Below, in pieces: positions 49,970 through 58,240 of a DNA stretch of 64,000 nucleotides. Position 1 is the first letter of the stretch, and each line of letters opens with the position of its first letter. The translations under genes and the position numbers were made by a program. A model generated the notes under the pieces. The model had not been told where the DNA came from. It searched no databases and saw only the letters and a program-made list of their open reading frames with translations. The DNA comes from Occultella aeris (GTDB lineage: Bacteria; Actinomycetota; Actinomycetes; Actinomycetales; Beutenbergiaceae), in NCBI RefSeq assembly GCF_902703175.1, contig NZ_CACRYJ010000071.1, positions 1-64,000 of the forward strand. Direction: 5' to 3'.

Positions 49970-51403
49970 CTATGGCGTGGCGCCGGGGAGGTCGGAGCTG
50001 AAGCGGCGGGGCTTTCCCGGGCCGAGGTCGGCTGGTCGGGCCAGGCGGGCGCTCCGCGGGCGGCGCCCGAGCAGGCGCTCGATGCTGCGCAGGGCGGGTT
50101 CCTCGTCGCCGCCGACGGCGCGCAGACCGAGCGCGCCGTCGGCGCCCTGGTGCAGGTGCCACGCGAGCGTGCCGTGGGCCTGGAGCACCTGGGTCAGGCC
50201 GACGGCGTCCACCCAGGTGCCGTCGGAGGCGGCGAACCGGACCGGGGTCCGGCCTTCGAGGTCGGCCAGGGCGCCGTCCGCGGTGAGCCTCGCGTGGTCA
50301 CCGGTGCGGTACCGCAGCAACGGCAGGTACGGGTTCTCCGCGGAGGTCACCACGATCTCGCCGCGGTGCCCGGCGGCGACGCCGCGCCCATGCGCGTCGA
50401 GCACCTCGACGTGGTGATCCCGTGGGAGCAGGACGTGCGGTCCGCCGTCGACCGAAGCGGCGACCGGCCCGGTCTCCATCAGCCCGTAGACGTCGATCAC
50501 GGGTGCGCCCCAGCGGGTACGGAGCAGGTCCCGGGCCGCAGGGGAGAGCGCGTTGGCGCCGCTGATGACGGCGACCGGGTGCAGCGCGACCTCGACGTCG
50601 GCGAGATCCACCAGCGCCGACGGTGTCGACGTGATCACCTGCGGCTGGACGGCGGCGAGGAACGCCTCCCGGTCCCCGGGCCGGCGCCAGGCGCTGGGGT
50701 GCAGGTTGATCCTGGCCAGGCCCGCCTGCTCGAATGCCGAGAGCAGGCTCGCGTAGGTGAACGCGGTCTCCTGGGAGACGACGCTGAGCACCGCGAGCCG
50801 GCCGGGGTCCGGGACCCAGTCCGCGCCGGCGAGCGCGACGAGCCGGCGCAACTGGATCAGGTCCGAGCCCACCGTGCGGGCGTGCTGGGGCAGCACCAGC
50901 GCGGCGCCGGTGCTGCCGGTGCTCGTCCCCGTGAACGCGTCCGCGAGGGATCGGTCCACCGGCACGAACGAGGCGAGGTCTGCGGCCAGGTCGGCACGGG
51001 TGATGGTGGGCACGTCCGCGAACGCCGGTGGTGTGCCGCGCCAGGTTCGCCGGTAGCGGGGCACGGTGGTGGCAGCCCGTTCGAGCAGGCCGGTGACCCA
51101 CGACGGAGTTGCGGAGCCGGCGCTGGGTGGTTCGGTCCCGCTGATCTCGGCGTGCAGGTGCGCCAACGCGGCGAGGTCGTCGGCGTCGAGGCGGTCGCCG
51201 CACTCGTGCACCCACATGGGAGCGTGCGGATGCGCCCGCAGTGCGGCCAGCCGTGCCGCGCCGGGCCCGGTCAGGGTCGGCCAGCGTTCGGCGTCGGTGA
51301 GTGCGGTGTCCGCGAACGGCTCGTACTCGCCGAGGACCGGGTCGCCGTCGTGGTGCGGCGGTAGTGGTCGAGCCGGTGTCGCATCCATGGCGTCCTCAGA
51401 CAT
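49970..51403 (-). CDS. PaaK-like adenylate-forming enzyme, substrate unknown
   Basis: A 477-residue ANL-type enzyme resembling phenylacetate-CoA ligase/coenzyme F390 synthetase. Motifs: GTSTGSTG at about 159-166, YGLMETGP at about 306, YRTGD at 365-369, and a C-terminal GPGKPRRF resembling the catalytic-lysine motif. Residues 1-100 are unlike typical PaaK and may be an added domain. It should activate a carboxylate as an acyl-AMP and perhaps transfer it. Last gene of the pnuC-nadR-AAA-VWA operon, overlapping the 207-residue gene by 8 bases. A carrier or acceptor protein is not evident. Confidence 0.72.
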   Translation of the reverse strand: MSEDAMDATPARPLPPHHDGDPVLGEYEPFADTALTDAERWPTLTGPGAARLAALRAHPHAPMWVHECGDRLDADDLAALAHLHAEISGTEPPSAGSATPSWVTGLLERAATTVPRYRRTWRGTPPAFADVPTITRADLAADLASFVPVDRSLADAFTGTSTGSTGAALVLPQHARTVGSDLIQLRRLVALAGADWVPDPGRLAVLSVVSQETAFTYASLLSAFEQAGLARINLHPSAWRRPGDREAFLAAVQPQVITSTPSALVDLADVEVALHPVAVISGANALSPAARDLLRTRWGAPVIDVYGLMETGPVAASVDGGPHVLLPRDHHVEVLDAHGRGVAAGHRGEIVVTSAENPYLPLLRYRTGDHARLTADGALADLEGRTPVRFAASDGTWVDAVGLTQVLQAHGTLAWHLHQGADGALGLRAVGGDEEPALRSIERLLGRRPRSARLARPADLGPGKPRRFSSDLPGATP

Positions 51404-52019
51404 AGGTGGTCCTTGCGGCGGCCTCACGGGCGCGCTTGTCCGCCAGTTGGGCGGCGAGCTCGGCCGCTCGGCGCTGTTCCTGGGCAAGTTCGGCCAGCGC
51501 TGCCGCGAGCGCGGGACTGCTCAGCGCGGTCAGCCGGTCAGTCGCGACCGCCTCGCTCTCCCCGCCCGGGCGTAGCCCGAGCAGGTCGAGGAACAAGCGG
51601 GCGGCCTCTTCCCGGGACCGCGAGTCGGCCACCCACTGTGTCGGCGGCACGTAGGCCGCGAGGGTGCCGACCATCCGTTGCGCCGTTTCGGTCAGCCGCT
51701 CCGGCGCCCACCAGCCGGTCCACGGACGCAGGGCGGGCCCGTGCAGCAGCGCCGCGAGGATCCCGATGGCGGCGCGGGTCGGACCCTGCGCGAGCTGTGC
51801 GAGTGGCTCGGCCGGGCCGTGGGCATCCCCGCCGCCCGGACGTTCGCGGGCGACGTCGGCGAGGGTGTCCGACCACAGCGCGAGGGCGTCCACCCCCGGA
51901 TCCCACACGTCCGGCGGCGTCGCGGCGAGGTCGCGCATGAGGTCGGCCAGGGCCGGCCCGGGCGCGGTCCCGGTGCGCCCGCCCGGCTCGCTCGACGCCA
52001 GGTGCGTGGCGGCTCTCAT
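51396..52019 (-). CDS. Unknown Ala-rich helical protein of the AAA-VWA operon
   Basis: A 207-residue protein I do not recognise. It is rich in Ala, Arg and Glu, has a Trp-containing middle (GPALRPWTGWWAPERLTETA) and a C-terminal helix of coiled-coil type (ALAELAQEQRRAAELAAQL). No signal peptide or catalytic motif. Its ATG overlaps the VWA gene stop (ATGA) and its end overlaps the adenylating enzyme by 8 bases. The arrangement suggests an adaptor between the two; that is inference. Confidence 0.6.
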   Translation of the reverse strand: MRAATHLASSEPGGRTGTAPGPALADLMRDLAATPPDVWDPGVDALALWSDTLADVARERPGGGDAHGPAEPLAQLAQGPTRAAIGILAALLHGPALRPWTGWWAPERLTETAQRMVGTLAAYVPPTQWVADSRSREEAARLFLDLLGLRPGGESEAVATDRLTALSSPALAAALAELAQEQRRAAELAAQLADKRAREAAARTTYV

Positions 52020-53782
52020 CGTCTGTTCTCCGCATTCTCAAGATCCCAGACCCGGGCGGCGAAGTCCCGCGCGAACGGGATCAGGTCGTCCCAGGTGGAG
52101 ACGGTGTAGACGTCGTAGTCGCCGGCCATCTCGGCGTACTGCTTGCGCGACGACTGCCCGAGGTTCAGGATCAGGGAGCCGCCACCGCGGGCGGCCACGA
52201 GGCAGTCCGCTGCCTCGCTCGTCGTCTCTCGGTTCCGCAGGAACATGGAGTTGACCCCCGAGTCGGAGACGACGGCGATGTGGCACCGACGGCCCGTCGC
52301 GGACCTCTCCCGGGGCCGGTCCTGCGTGCCGGTGCCGAGGTGGGTGGCCATCAGGTGCTCGAGCGGGAACGAGGTGCTCCCGCCGAAGTAGGCGACGACG
52401 GCGGCCAGGACCTCGTCGGCGTTCTCGGTGAACCCGTCGGTGCCGGCGACCTCGTTGGGGCCGGCCCACGTGGTCGCCTGCACCCTGGCCCCGGCGCGCA
52501 GCGCCGAGAGGGCCATGATCGCGCCGGCCAGTGCGAGCGGAGAACGCTGCCGCTGCGGATCGGGGATGGAGCCGGAGGAGTCGAGGTACAGATCGAGGTC
52601 GACGGGTACCCGGTCCGGTTCGGTGCCGGCGTCGCTGAGGTAGTCCCGGCGCTGCAACGTCACCCCCGGGATCGGCACGGGGCTGCGGACCAGCGACCCG
52701 GGCCAGTCGATGGCGCCGAGGTCCTCGCCGACATCCCAGTCTGTGAGGCCGGCCAGCAGCGGATCGGGGTGGGCGGGGGAGACGGTGCTCGGGAACGGCA
52801 CCAGATGCGGGGCGGCGTTCTCGGCGTACCAGGCGATCGCGGCCCGGACCGGGTCCGACTCGAGGCCGAGCTGGCGCAGCACCGCCGCGTACGCGGCCGG
52901 CTCGAGCCCGTGCGGCCGTTCGTTCGTGACGGGCCCGGAGCCCTGGTCCGCGCCGGGCTCGTCGGATCCCGGCAGTGCCGGCACGCTCGGCACCACCCGC
53001 GGGTCGATGCTGGGATGCAGGGCCGGCGCTGCGAGCGACGGGTCGCTCGCGAGGCCGGTCGGGATGCCGCCGCCGTCCTCCTGCTGGTGACACACGACGC
53101 GCGAAAGGGTGAGCATCGGCATCTCCTCGGGATCGGGCACCAGTTGACGGACCAGTGCTCCGAACCCCGCCGCCCCACCGACGGGGTCGTCGGCGTACGC
53201 GCGCACCGCCCGGGCGAGCAGTTGCGCCTCCCGCTCCACGGGGCGGTCGGGTACGTCGGGGCCGGCGAGCGACCCGGTCGGCAGCGACCAGAGCAGCTCG
53301 TCGGTCCGCATCACGAGCCGCATGACGGTGTCCTCGCGGCGCGGCGGGCCGATCTGCCGCCATACCTCGTCCATGCGCAGACCGGCCCGGCGCTGCAGGC
53401 GGTCGTTGATGAGGAGGTCCGACCACAGGTTCGCCATCACGGGGGCGAGGTCGTCGCGGTCCACCAGGCCCGTTCGCATCCGGATGAGCACTCGGGCGGC
53501 GGTGCCGAGATCGCCCGGCGAGAGCACGTGATGGCCCACCTCGTGGGCGAGGATCTCGGTGGGCAGGCCGCTCAGCCCCATCTGCTTGATGAGGTCGAGG
53601 GCGATCGAGACCCGGACGTCGCGCAGATTGAACCAGGCGAAGGACCGCACGCCCTGCGGCCGGTCCGTCACACGGATGAGTTCCGGGCTGCTCAGTCGTA
53701 GGTGGCTGCCCCACGCGGCCAGGGCGTCCGGCCACGCCGCGTGCCACCGGGCGGCGAGCTGCTGCCGCTCCTGTGCCTTCAT
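52016..53782 (-). CDS. Zincin-VWA fusion protein (metallopeptidase-like plus von Willebrand A-like)
   Basis: A 588-residue protein. The N-terminal metallopeptidase-like domain carries HEVGH at 80-84 (HExxH) and NLWSDLLINDRLQ downstream. A linker of about 130 residues rich in Pro and acidic residues follows. The C-terminal VWA domain has an intact MIDAS, DSSGS at 401-405, after VDLDLYL. This resembles the DUF2201-type VWA metallopeptidases that pair with MoxR AAA+ ATPases, which are thought to remodel or insert cofactors into target complexes. Here the AAA+ partner is two genes upstream. ATGA overlaps at both ends. Confidence 0.78.
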   Translation of the reverse strand: MKAQERQQLAARWHAAWPDALAAWGSHLRLSSPELIRVTDRPQGVRSFAWFNLRDVRVSIALDLIKQMGLSGLPTEILAHEVGHHVLSPGDLGTAARVLIRMRTGLVDRDDLAPVMANLWSDLLINDRLQRRAGLRMDEVWRQIGPPRREDTVMRLVMRTDELLWSLPTGSLAGPDVPDRPVEREAQLLARAVRAYADDPVGGAAGFGALVRQLVPDPEEMPMLTLSRVVCHQQEDGGGIPTGLASDPSLAAPALHPSIDPRVVPSVPALPGSDEPGADQGSGPVTNERPHGLEPAAYAAVLRQLGLESDPVRAAIAWYAENAAPHLVPFPSTVSPAHPDPLLAGLTDWDVGEDLGAIDWPGSLVRSPVPIPGVTLQRRDYLSDAGTEPDRVPVDLDLYLDSSGSIPDPQRQRSPLALAGAIMALSALRAGARVQATTWAGPNEVAGTDGFTENADEVLAAVVAYFGGSTSFPLEHLMATHLGTGTQDRPRERSATGRRCHIAVVSDSGVNSMFLRNRETTSEAADCLVAARGGGSLILNLGQSSRKQYAEMAGDYDVYTVSTWDDLIPFARDFAARVWDLENAENRR

Positions 53783-54816
53783 CGCCGGGCCACGTGCAAG
53801 TAGTAGGAGTGCTCGTGGGCCTGCACGGTCACAGTGCTGGATGGGCCAGCGGGGCCCGACGGCGAGGGCGCGGCCCAGGCGGGCCGGTCGCCACCGGCGG
53901 GGGCCGGCCTTGGCACGGCCCGGGAGCCGTGGATGTCGGCGCGGACCTCCCAGTACCGATAGGGCGGGAGATCGGCCTGCGAGTGTGCGGGCTCGATGTC
54001 GTCGGTGCCGGCAGCACCATCGTTCGGCGCCGACTCGGTGCGCACCCACCAGCGCAGCCCGTCCCCGCCGAGCAGTTCCGGGATCCGGACCCAAGGCCCC
54101 CCGAACCCGCGGAAGCCGCCGATGCGCCACGGACCCGTCAGCCCGGGCCACCACCATGGGTCCTGTGCGTTCCGGGCCAGCACGTCCCAGGGGTCGGCGT
54201 CGGCGGCCACGGGGGCATCCCACGGTGAGCCCGCCGCCCCACCCGGGCGCAGCCGCGCCGCACCGCCGAGCACGGACTCGGGCAGGTCGGCGGCCGCGCC
54301 GAGGGCCGCGCTGCGCCACTGCACCGCCCCGCACCGCCAGGCCGCGACGGTGACGGCGCCGCGCAGGTGGGTCGCCTCCGTCGCACCCGCCATGGCGGCA
54401 CCGACGAGGTCGCGCCAGCGCACCGCGTCGACGGTGCCGCGCAGCCGGGTGACGGCCGTGATCAGGTCCGACAGCGCCGCCGCCGGATCCGGGCCGAGCG
54501 CCGGTGCGAGCCGGGGGACCCAGTCGAGCAGAACCGTGGTCGTCGGGTCGTGCGGATGCCACCGGCGCGCGCTCACGCGCGCGGCGGCGCGCGCCAGTAC
54601 CTCCTCGGCGAGGGGGTCGAGACGCCCGGCCGGCAGCCCGGCCGTGGCGACGCCGTCAAGCATCACCCCGATGCGCTGCAGCGCGCGGTGCAGGTCCGCC
54701 CGGGGTGCTCCGGCCGCCTGGGCGCGGGCGAGGACGTCACCGACGTGGGAGCGTCGGCCCACCGCCCAGGTGCGCCACGCGCCACCCGGCTGCGCTGCCA
54801 CGTCGGTCGCGGTCAC
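53779..54816 (-). CDS. Unknown Trp/Gly-rich protein of the AAA-VWA operon
   Basis: A 345-residue protein of no recognised family. The N-terminal 200 residues are Ala-rich and helical (APRADLHRALQRIGVMLDG). The C-terminal part has a Trp/Gly-rich block (DPWWWPGLTGPWRIGGFRGF) and a Pro/Gly linker before a final strand-like EHSYYLHVA. No signal peptide or catalytic triad. GTG start overlapping the AAA+ gene stop. It lies exactly between the AAA+ ATPase and its presumed VWA partner, so it is likely a third subunit of that machine. Confidence 0.65.
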   Translation of the reverse strand: MTATDVAAQPGGAWRTWAVGRRSHVGDVLARAQAAGAPRADLHRALQRIGVMLDGVATAGLPAGRLDPLAEEVLARAAARVSARRWHPHDPTTTVLLDWVPRLAPALGPDPAAALSDLITAVTRLRGTVDAVRWRDLVGAAMAGATEATHLRGAVTVAAWRCGAVQWRSAALGAAADLPESVLGGAARLRPGGAAGSPWDAPVAADADPWDVLARNAQDPWWWPGLTGPWRIGGFRGFGGPWVRIPELLGGDGLRWWVRTESAPNDGAAGTDDIEPAHSQADLPPYRYWEVRADIHGSRAVPRPAPAGGDRPAWAAPSPSGPAGPSSTVTVQAHEHSYYLHVARR

Positions 54817-56453
54817 GGGTTCGAGGACAGCCAGGTCAGGTAGTTCGTGTAGCGCTGGTGTGCGTACTTCAGCGCCAGTGCGTCGTCGTACAGGTGCCCG
54901 TAGAGCTTGCGAGCCATCGACCAGGAGTCGAGCACCCGCTCGATCCGGGCCAGTCGCACCCGTACGCTCGCGGCATCCACGCCGTCGAGCCCCGCGTGCA
55001 GCTCGTCCAGGAGCTCACCGACCGCATCACTGCCGTCCCGGTCGAGGGTGTCGTACTGCGCGCATGCGTCGTCGAAGATCCCGCGCAGCCAGGAGATCCG
55101 GTCCGTGCGCAGCGGGGCGCCCTCGTCGCCGTCGAACACTCCGGCCCGCAGGTCCGGGCTGATCTTGTCGTGCAGCACGAACGGCAGCACCGCGCGGACG
55201 TCCTCGATGCCCACCTCGGGGCGGCCCCGGAAGAACGCCATCGCCTTCGAGTAGGAGATGAGCGACTGCAGGGACCGGACCGAGAGCCCGTTCAGGGCGG
55301 AGGTGCCGATGTCGGAGAGTCGGTCCCGCCCGGTGTCCTGCGCTGCGATCTGGTGCACGTCCGCGCCGGCAAGGCGGGCCGTGTCCTTCGTGCGGTACTC
55401 GAACTGCACTCCGGCGCGCTCGAGGAACTCCAGCTGGGCGGCGAAGAACTCGATCCGGCGGCGCACGTCCGCGGGCATCGGCAGGGCCCGGATCGCGGCG
55501 TCGAGGGCGTCGTGCTCGGCCTCGGTGAACACGATCCCCTCCGGCACGTGCTCCTCGGGACGGAGCCGGCGCGCGGCCCGGTCCACCAGCTGGTCCAGGA
55601 ACCGGGTGTTGAACGGCAGCGCGTGCGCCACGACGTCGATGCGGTCCTTGAGCGCCTCGACCACCTGGTAGGTGCCGCCGCCGGCGTCGTCATTGGCGGT
55701 CAGGTACCAGGCCGATGCGCCGGTGGAGTAGATCTGGTCGTAGACCTCGACGTAGCCGTCCGCGAGCACGGTGAGCAGCGCCGACTGGGTGCGCGTCGGG
55801 ATCCGGTTGTACTCGTCCACGATCTTCACCCGCATGCCGAGCCAGGTGCGCCAGGCGACGTCCACCTCGCCGAGGGAGTCGGCCGAGATCAGGTCCTTCG
55901 GCAGCGGCGTGCCGAACATGTCCGTCACGGTCAGCTGTGGGTGGCCGTGCTGCATGGCCCGGCGCACCTCGCGGATCGGGTAGCCGGCGAGGATCCCCAT
56001 CAGCACCGCGGACGCGGTCTTCCCACGGCCCGGCCCGCCGAGCAGCAGGCACCGGCCGCGCACGGCGAAGGTGAGCAGCGGCAGCAGCACGAAGCTCGAG
56101 TAGGACTGCGCGGACGGCAGCCGCAGCTCCGCCGCACTGTCCCCGAGCGCGAACGAGCGGCCGGCTGCGCCCGGGCGTTCGAACTCGATGTCGTAGTGCG
56201 GGGAGATGATCGCGTGGTTGACGATCCAGAAGTAGGCCTGCCGCACCTTCTCGTCGAGCCTGCTCGGGCCGGCCGACTCGGGCGCGAGCGGGGCGAACAG
56301 GTCGTCCACGCTCAGTTCGCGGCGGTCCTCGCCGCTCGCGGTGGGCAGGGTGGGGGCGGCGGAGACATCGCTGCGCCGACCCTGCTCGACGGCGGAGGCC
56401 GGGTCTGTGCTGTTGCGTGCTCCGTTGCTCCGGGGTGCTTCGGCCTCGTTCAT
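54813..56453 (-). CDS. MoxR-type AAA+ ATPase
   Basis: A 546-residue AAA+ ATPase. A disordered N terminus precedes a helical segment, then Walker A GGPGRGKT at about 139-146, Walker B VKIVDEYNR at about 209, sensor-1 Asn254 in LTANDD, arginine-finger candidate in EALKDRIDV (Arg271), and a long C-terminal helical domain (YHLYDDALALKYAHQRYTNY-like end). MoxR ATPases form hexamers that act with VWA proteins to open or metallate client complexes. Its ATG overlaps the nadR stop (ATGA), tying it to NAD salvage. Confidence 0.85.
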   Translation of the reverse strand: MNEAEAPRSNGARNSTDPASAVEQGRRSDVSAAPTLPTASGEDRRELSVDDLFAPLAPESAGPSRLDEKVRQAYFWIVNHAIISPHYDIEFERPGAAGRSFALGDSAAELRLPSAQSYSSFVLLPLLTFAVRGRCLLLGGPGRGKTASAVLMGILAGYPIREVRRAMQHGHPQLTVTDMFGTPLPKDLISADSLGEVDVAWRTWLGMRVKIVDEYNRIPTRTQSALLTVLADGYVEVYDQIYSTGASAWYLTANDDAGGGTYQVVEALKDRIDVVAHALPFNTRFLDQLVDRAARRLRPEEHVPEGIVFTEAEHDALDAAIRALPMPADVRRRIEFFAAQLEFLERAGVQFEYRTKDTARLAGADVHQIAAQDTGRDRLSDIGTSALNGLSVRSLQSLISYSKAMAFFRGRPEVGIEDVRAVLPFVLHDKISPDLRAGVFDGDEGAPLRTDRISWLRGIFDDACAQYDTLDRDGSDAVGELLDELHAGLDGVDAASVRVRLARIERVLDSWSMARKLYGHLYDDALALKYAHQRYTNYLTWLSSNP

Positions 56454-57511
56454 CGGCGAGTCCTGCTTCCTGCGCGGTGCGCGTCGGTGCCGGCCTGTGG
56501 CAACGGATCGGCCAGCCGCCGGCCGTGGTCGAGGGCGTCGACGAGGTCGACGGCGGCCGCGAGCCTGCCGGCGGGGGAACCGCGCAGTTCGTGCCAGGGC
56601 ACGCCGGAGCCGTCGAGGACCTCACGGAACCGAGCGCTCATCGCGTGCCGCAGGTGTTCGCCGTCCCGCAGGCCGTCCTGGACGAAGCCGATCTCGTCGC
56701 CGGTGAGCAGGTACAGATCGGGGCGCCGGCGCGCGGCGAGGGCCGTCACCGACGGCGACGCGGCTCCCACGTAACGCTCGTGCCAGACGGTGGTGGCGAG
56801 CACGTCGGTGTCGGCGATGAGGAGCGGTCGCGGGGTCCGCGCCGCGGCGGCGTCCTCAAGGCGGGCCTGTTCGGTGGCGACCAGGTCGAACTCGCTCGAG
56901 TGCCAGGGCGCGCTCAGCCCACCGGGCCGGATCTCGCTCCAGGTCCGCCCGAACTCCGGCACCTCCGGTGTGCCGTAGTGGGCGGTCAGGTCCCTGGCCA
57001 GGGTGGTGGTGCCGGTGGACTCCGCGCCGAGGACCACCACCCGCGTGGTCAGGTACGCGCGCACCGGCGCCGGCAACGCCCACCAGTGGCGGTGCGGATC
57101 GGCGCGCACGGCGGTCCCCGAGACGGGCACCTCCTGACGGGCCGGGTCGACCCGCACCCATTGGGCATCCAGCCGGTCCGCGAGCTCCACGCCGTACGCG
57201 TCCGAGGTGAACACCGCGTCGACGGGTTCGTCAAGCAGGGAGGTGATGACGGCGAGGTGGGTATCCCAGGCGGCGTCCGAGCCGTAGTCCACGGGGGTGT
57301 CGTCGACGGCGTGCACCACCCGGGCCTGGGGTGCTTCGGCGCGGATCCAGTCCGCACGGACCGATGCCGGAATCGACTCCACGGACGAGACCAGCACCTC
57401 GACGGTGAGGGCGTCACAGGAGCGCAGGCCGGTCCGGATCAGGTTCAGGTGGCCCGCGTGCAGCGGGTAGAACTTGCCCAGGACGAGGCCGTGCCGGAAG
57501 CGACGCGTCAC
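56450..57511 (-). CDS. nadR: NadR-type NMN adenylyltransferase/ribosylnicotinamide kinase
   Basis: A 353-residue bifunctional NAD-salvage protein without the N-terminal DNA-binding domain of enterobacterial NadR. The adenylyltransferase domain has GKFYPLHAGH with the HxGH pair His18-His21. The kinase domain has the P-loop region GAESTGTTT at 162-170, where Thr replaces the Walker A lysine. Phosphorylation of nicotinamide riboside may therefore be lost or altered. GTG start overlapping the pnuC stop. With PnuC it takes up and converts NR/NMN to NAD. Confidence 0.85.
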   Translation of the reverse strand: MTRRFRHGLVLGKFYPLHAGHLNLIRTGLRSCDALTVEVLVSSVESIPASVRADWIRAEAPQARVVHAVDDTPVDYGSDAAWDTHLAVITSLLDEPVDAVFTSDAYGVELADRLDAQWVRVDPARQEVPVSGTAVRADPHRHWWALPAPVRAYLTTRVVVLGAESTGTTTLARDLTAHYGTPEVPEFGRTWSEIRPGGLSAPWHSSEFDLVATEQARLEDAAAARTPRPLLIADTDVLATTVWHERYVGAASPSVTALAARRRPDLYLLTGDEIGFVQDGLRDGEHLRHAMSARFREVLDGSGVPWHELRGSPAGRLAAAVDLVDALDHGRRLADPLPQAGTDAHRAGSRTRR

Positions 57512-58155
57512 GGGTGACCCGCCCGCGCAGTGCCCACGGCGTCCGGGTCCGCGGCATCGGCGTCAAGCACACCCGCGCCCACCCTGCCCACGGCGGGTGC
57601 ACTGGCCAGCGCCTTGCGCCACTTGCGCATCCCGACCACACACATCGCGAGGTAGACCACGTACAGCACCGCCGTCAGCCACAGCCCTTGCGAGGCGTAG
57701 AGGCCGATCAGGACGACGTCGGTGACCAGCCATACCGTCCAGTTGCCGAGCCACTTGCGCCCGAGCATCACCTGCGCGACAACAGAGGACGACGTGGTCA
57801 GCGAGTCCCAGAACGGGACGGCGGAATCGGTCCACGCGGACAGGGCGAACAGACCCGCGATGGTGAGCAGTGCCGTCACTCCTGCCGCGCCGGCCCACGC
57901 CCAACCGGGCGTGCGCCGCACCACGAGCGCTGCGCCGTCGGGCCCGCGCCTGGTCCACCAGTACCAGCCGAGCGCTCCGACCACGGCGAACAGGACCTGC
58001 AGGGCAGCGTTCGCGTACAGGCCGGCGCCGGCGAACAGGATCAGGAAGGCGACGTTGTTGGCGAGCCCGATCGGGAACGTCCACACGTTCTGGCGAACGG
58101 CGAGCCACACGCAGATCGCACCGGTGACGAATCCGAAGACTTCCGTGGGGTCCAC
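57508..58155 (-). CDS. pnuC: PnuC nicotinamide riboside transporter
   Basis: A 215-residue membrane protein with about six to seven segments. The PnuC features include LAVRQNVWTFPIGLANN near the N terminus and QVLFAVVGALGWYWWTRRG, VQRK-like LGRKWLGNWTVWLVTDVVLIGLY. It imports nicotinamide riboside by facilitated diffusion, trapped by the next gene product. The C-terminal 25 residues are a disordered tail. GTG at 58155 follows TAGTCT by 7 bases. First gene of the seven-gene operon and divergent from an ArsR gene. Confidence 0.9.
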   Translation of the reverse strand: MDPTEVFGFVTGAICVWLAVRQNVWTFPIGLANNVAFLILFAGAGLYANAALQVLFAVVGALGWYWWTRRGPDGAALVVRRTPGWAWAGAAGVTALLTIAGLFALSAWTDSAVPFWDSLTTSSSVVAQVMLGRKWLGNWTVWLVTDVVLIGLYASQGLWLTAVLYVVYLAMCVVGMRKWRKALASAPAVGRVGAGVLDADAADPDAVGTARAGHP

Positions 58156-58162
58156 GCCCGCG

Positions 58163-58168
58163 AGACTA
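58163..58168 (-). promoter_or_regulatory. -10 element of the leaderless pnuC-nadR-AAA operon
   Basis: TAGTCT on the minus strand, 7 bases before the pnuC GTG, with no ribosome binding site. It is about 45 bases from the ArsR-type palindrome. Confidence 0.5.
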
Positions 58169-58205
58169 GCCGACACCGGACTCGTGACTCGTCCGGAGCC
58201 GGATC

Positions 58206-58233
58206 TTGACACATACCGATATGGGTATACATT
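58206..58233 (+). promoter_or_regulatory. Promoter and candidate ArsR operator
   Basis: TTGACA (58206-58211), 16 bases, then TACATT (58228-58233), 7 bases before the ArsR ATG: a strong leaderless promoter. Between them lies ATACC-N6-GGTAT (58213-58228), an ArsR-style inverted repeat in the spacer, suggesting autoregulation. Confidence 0.6.
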
Positions 58234-58240
58234 GGACGGC

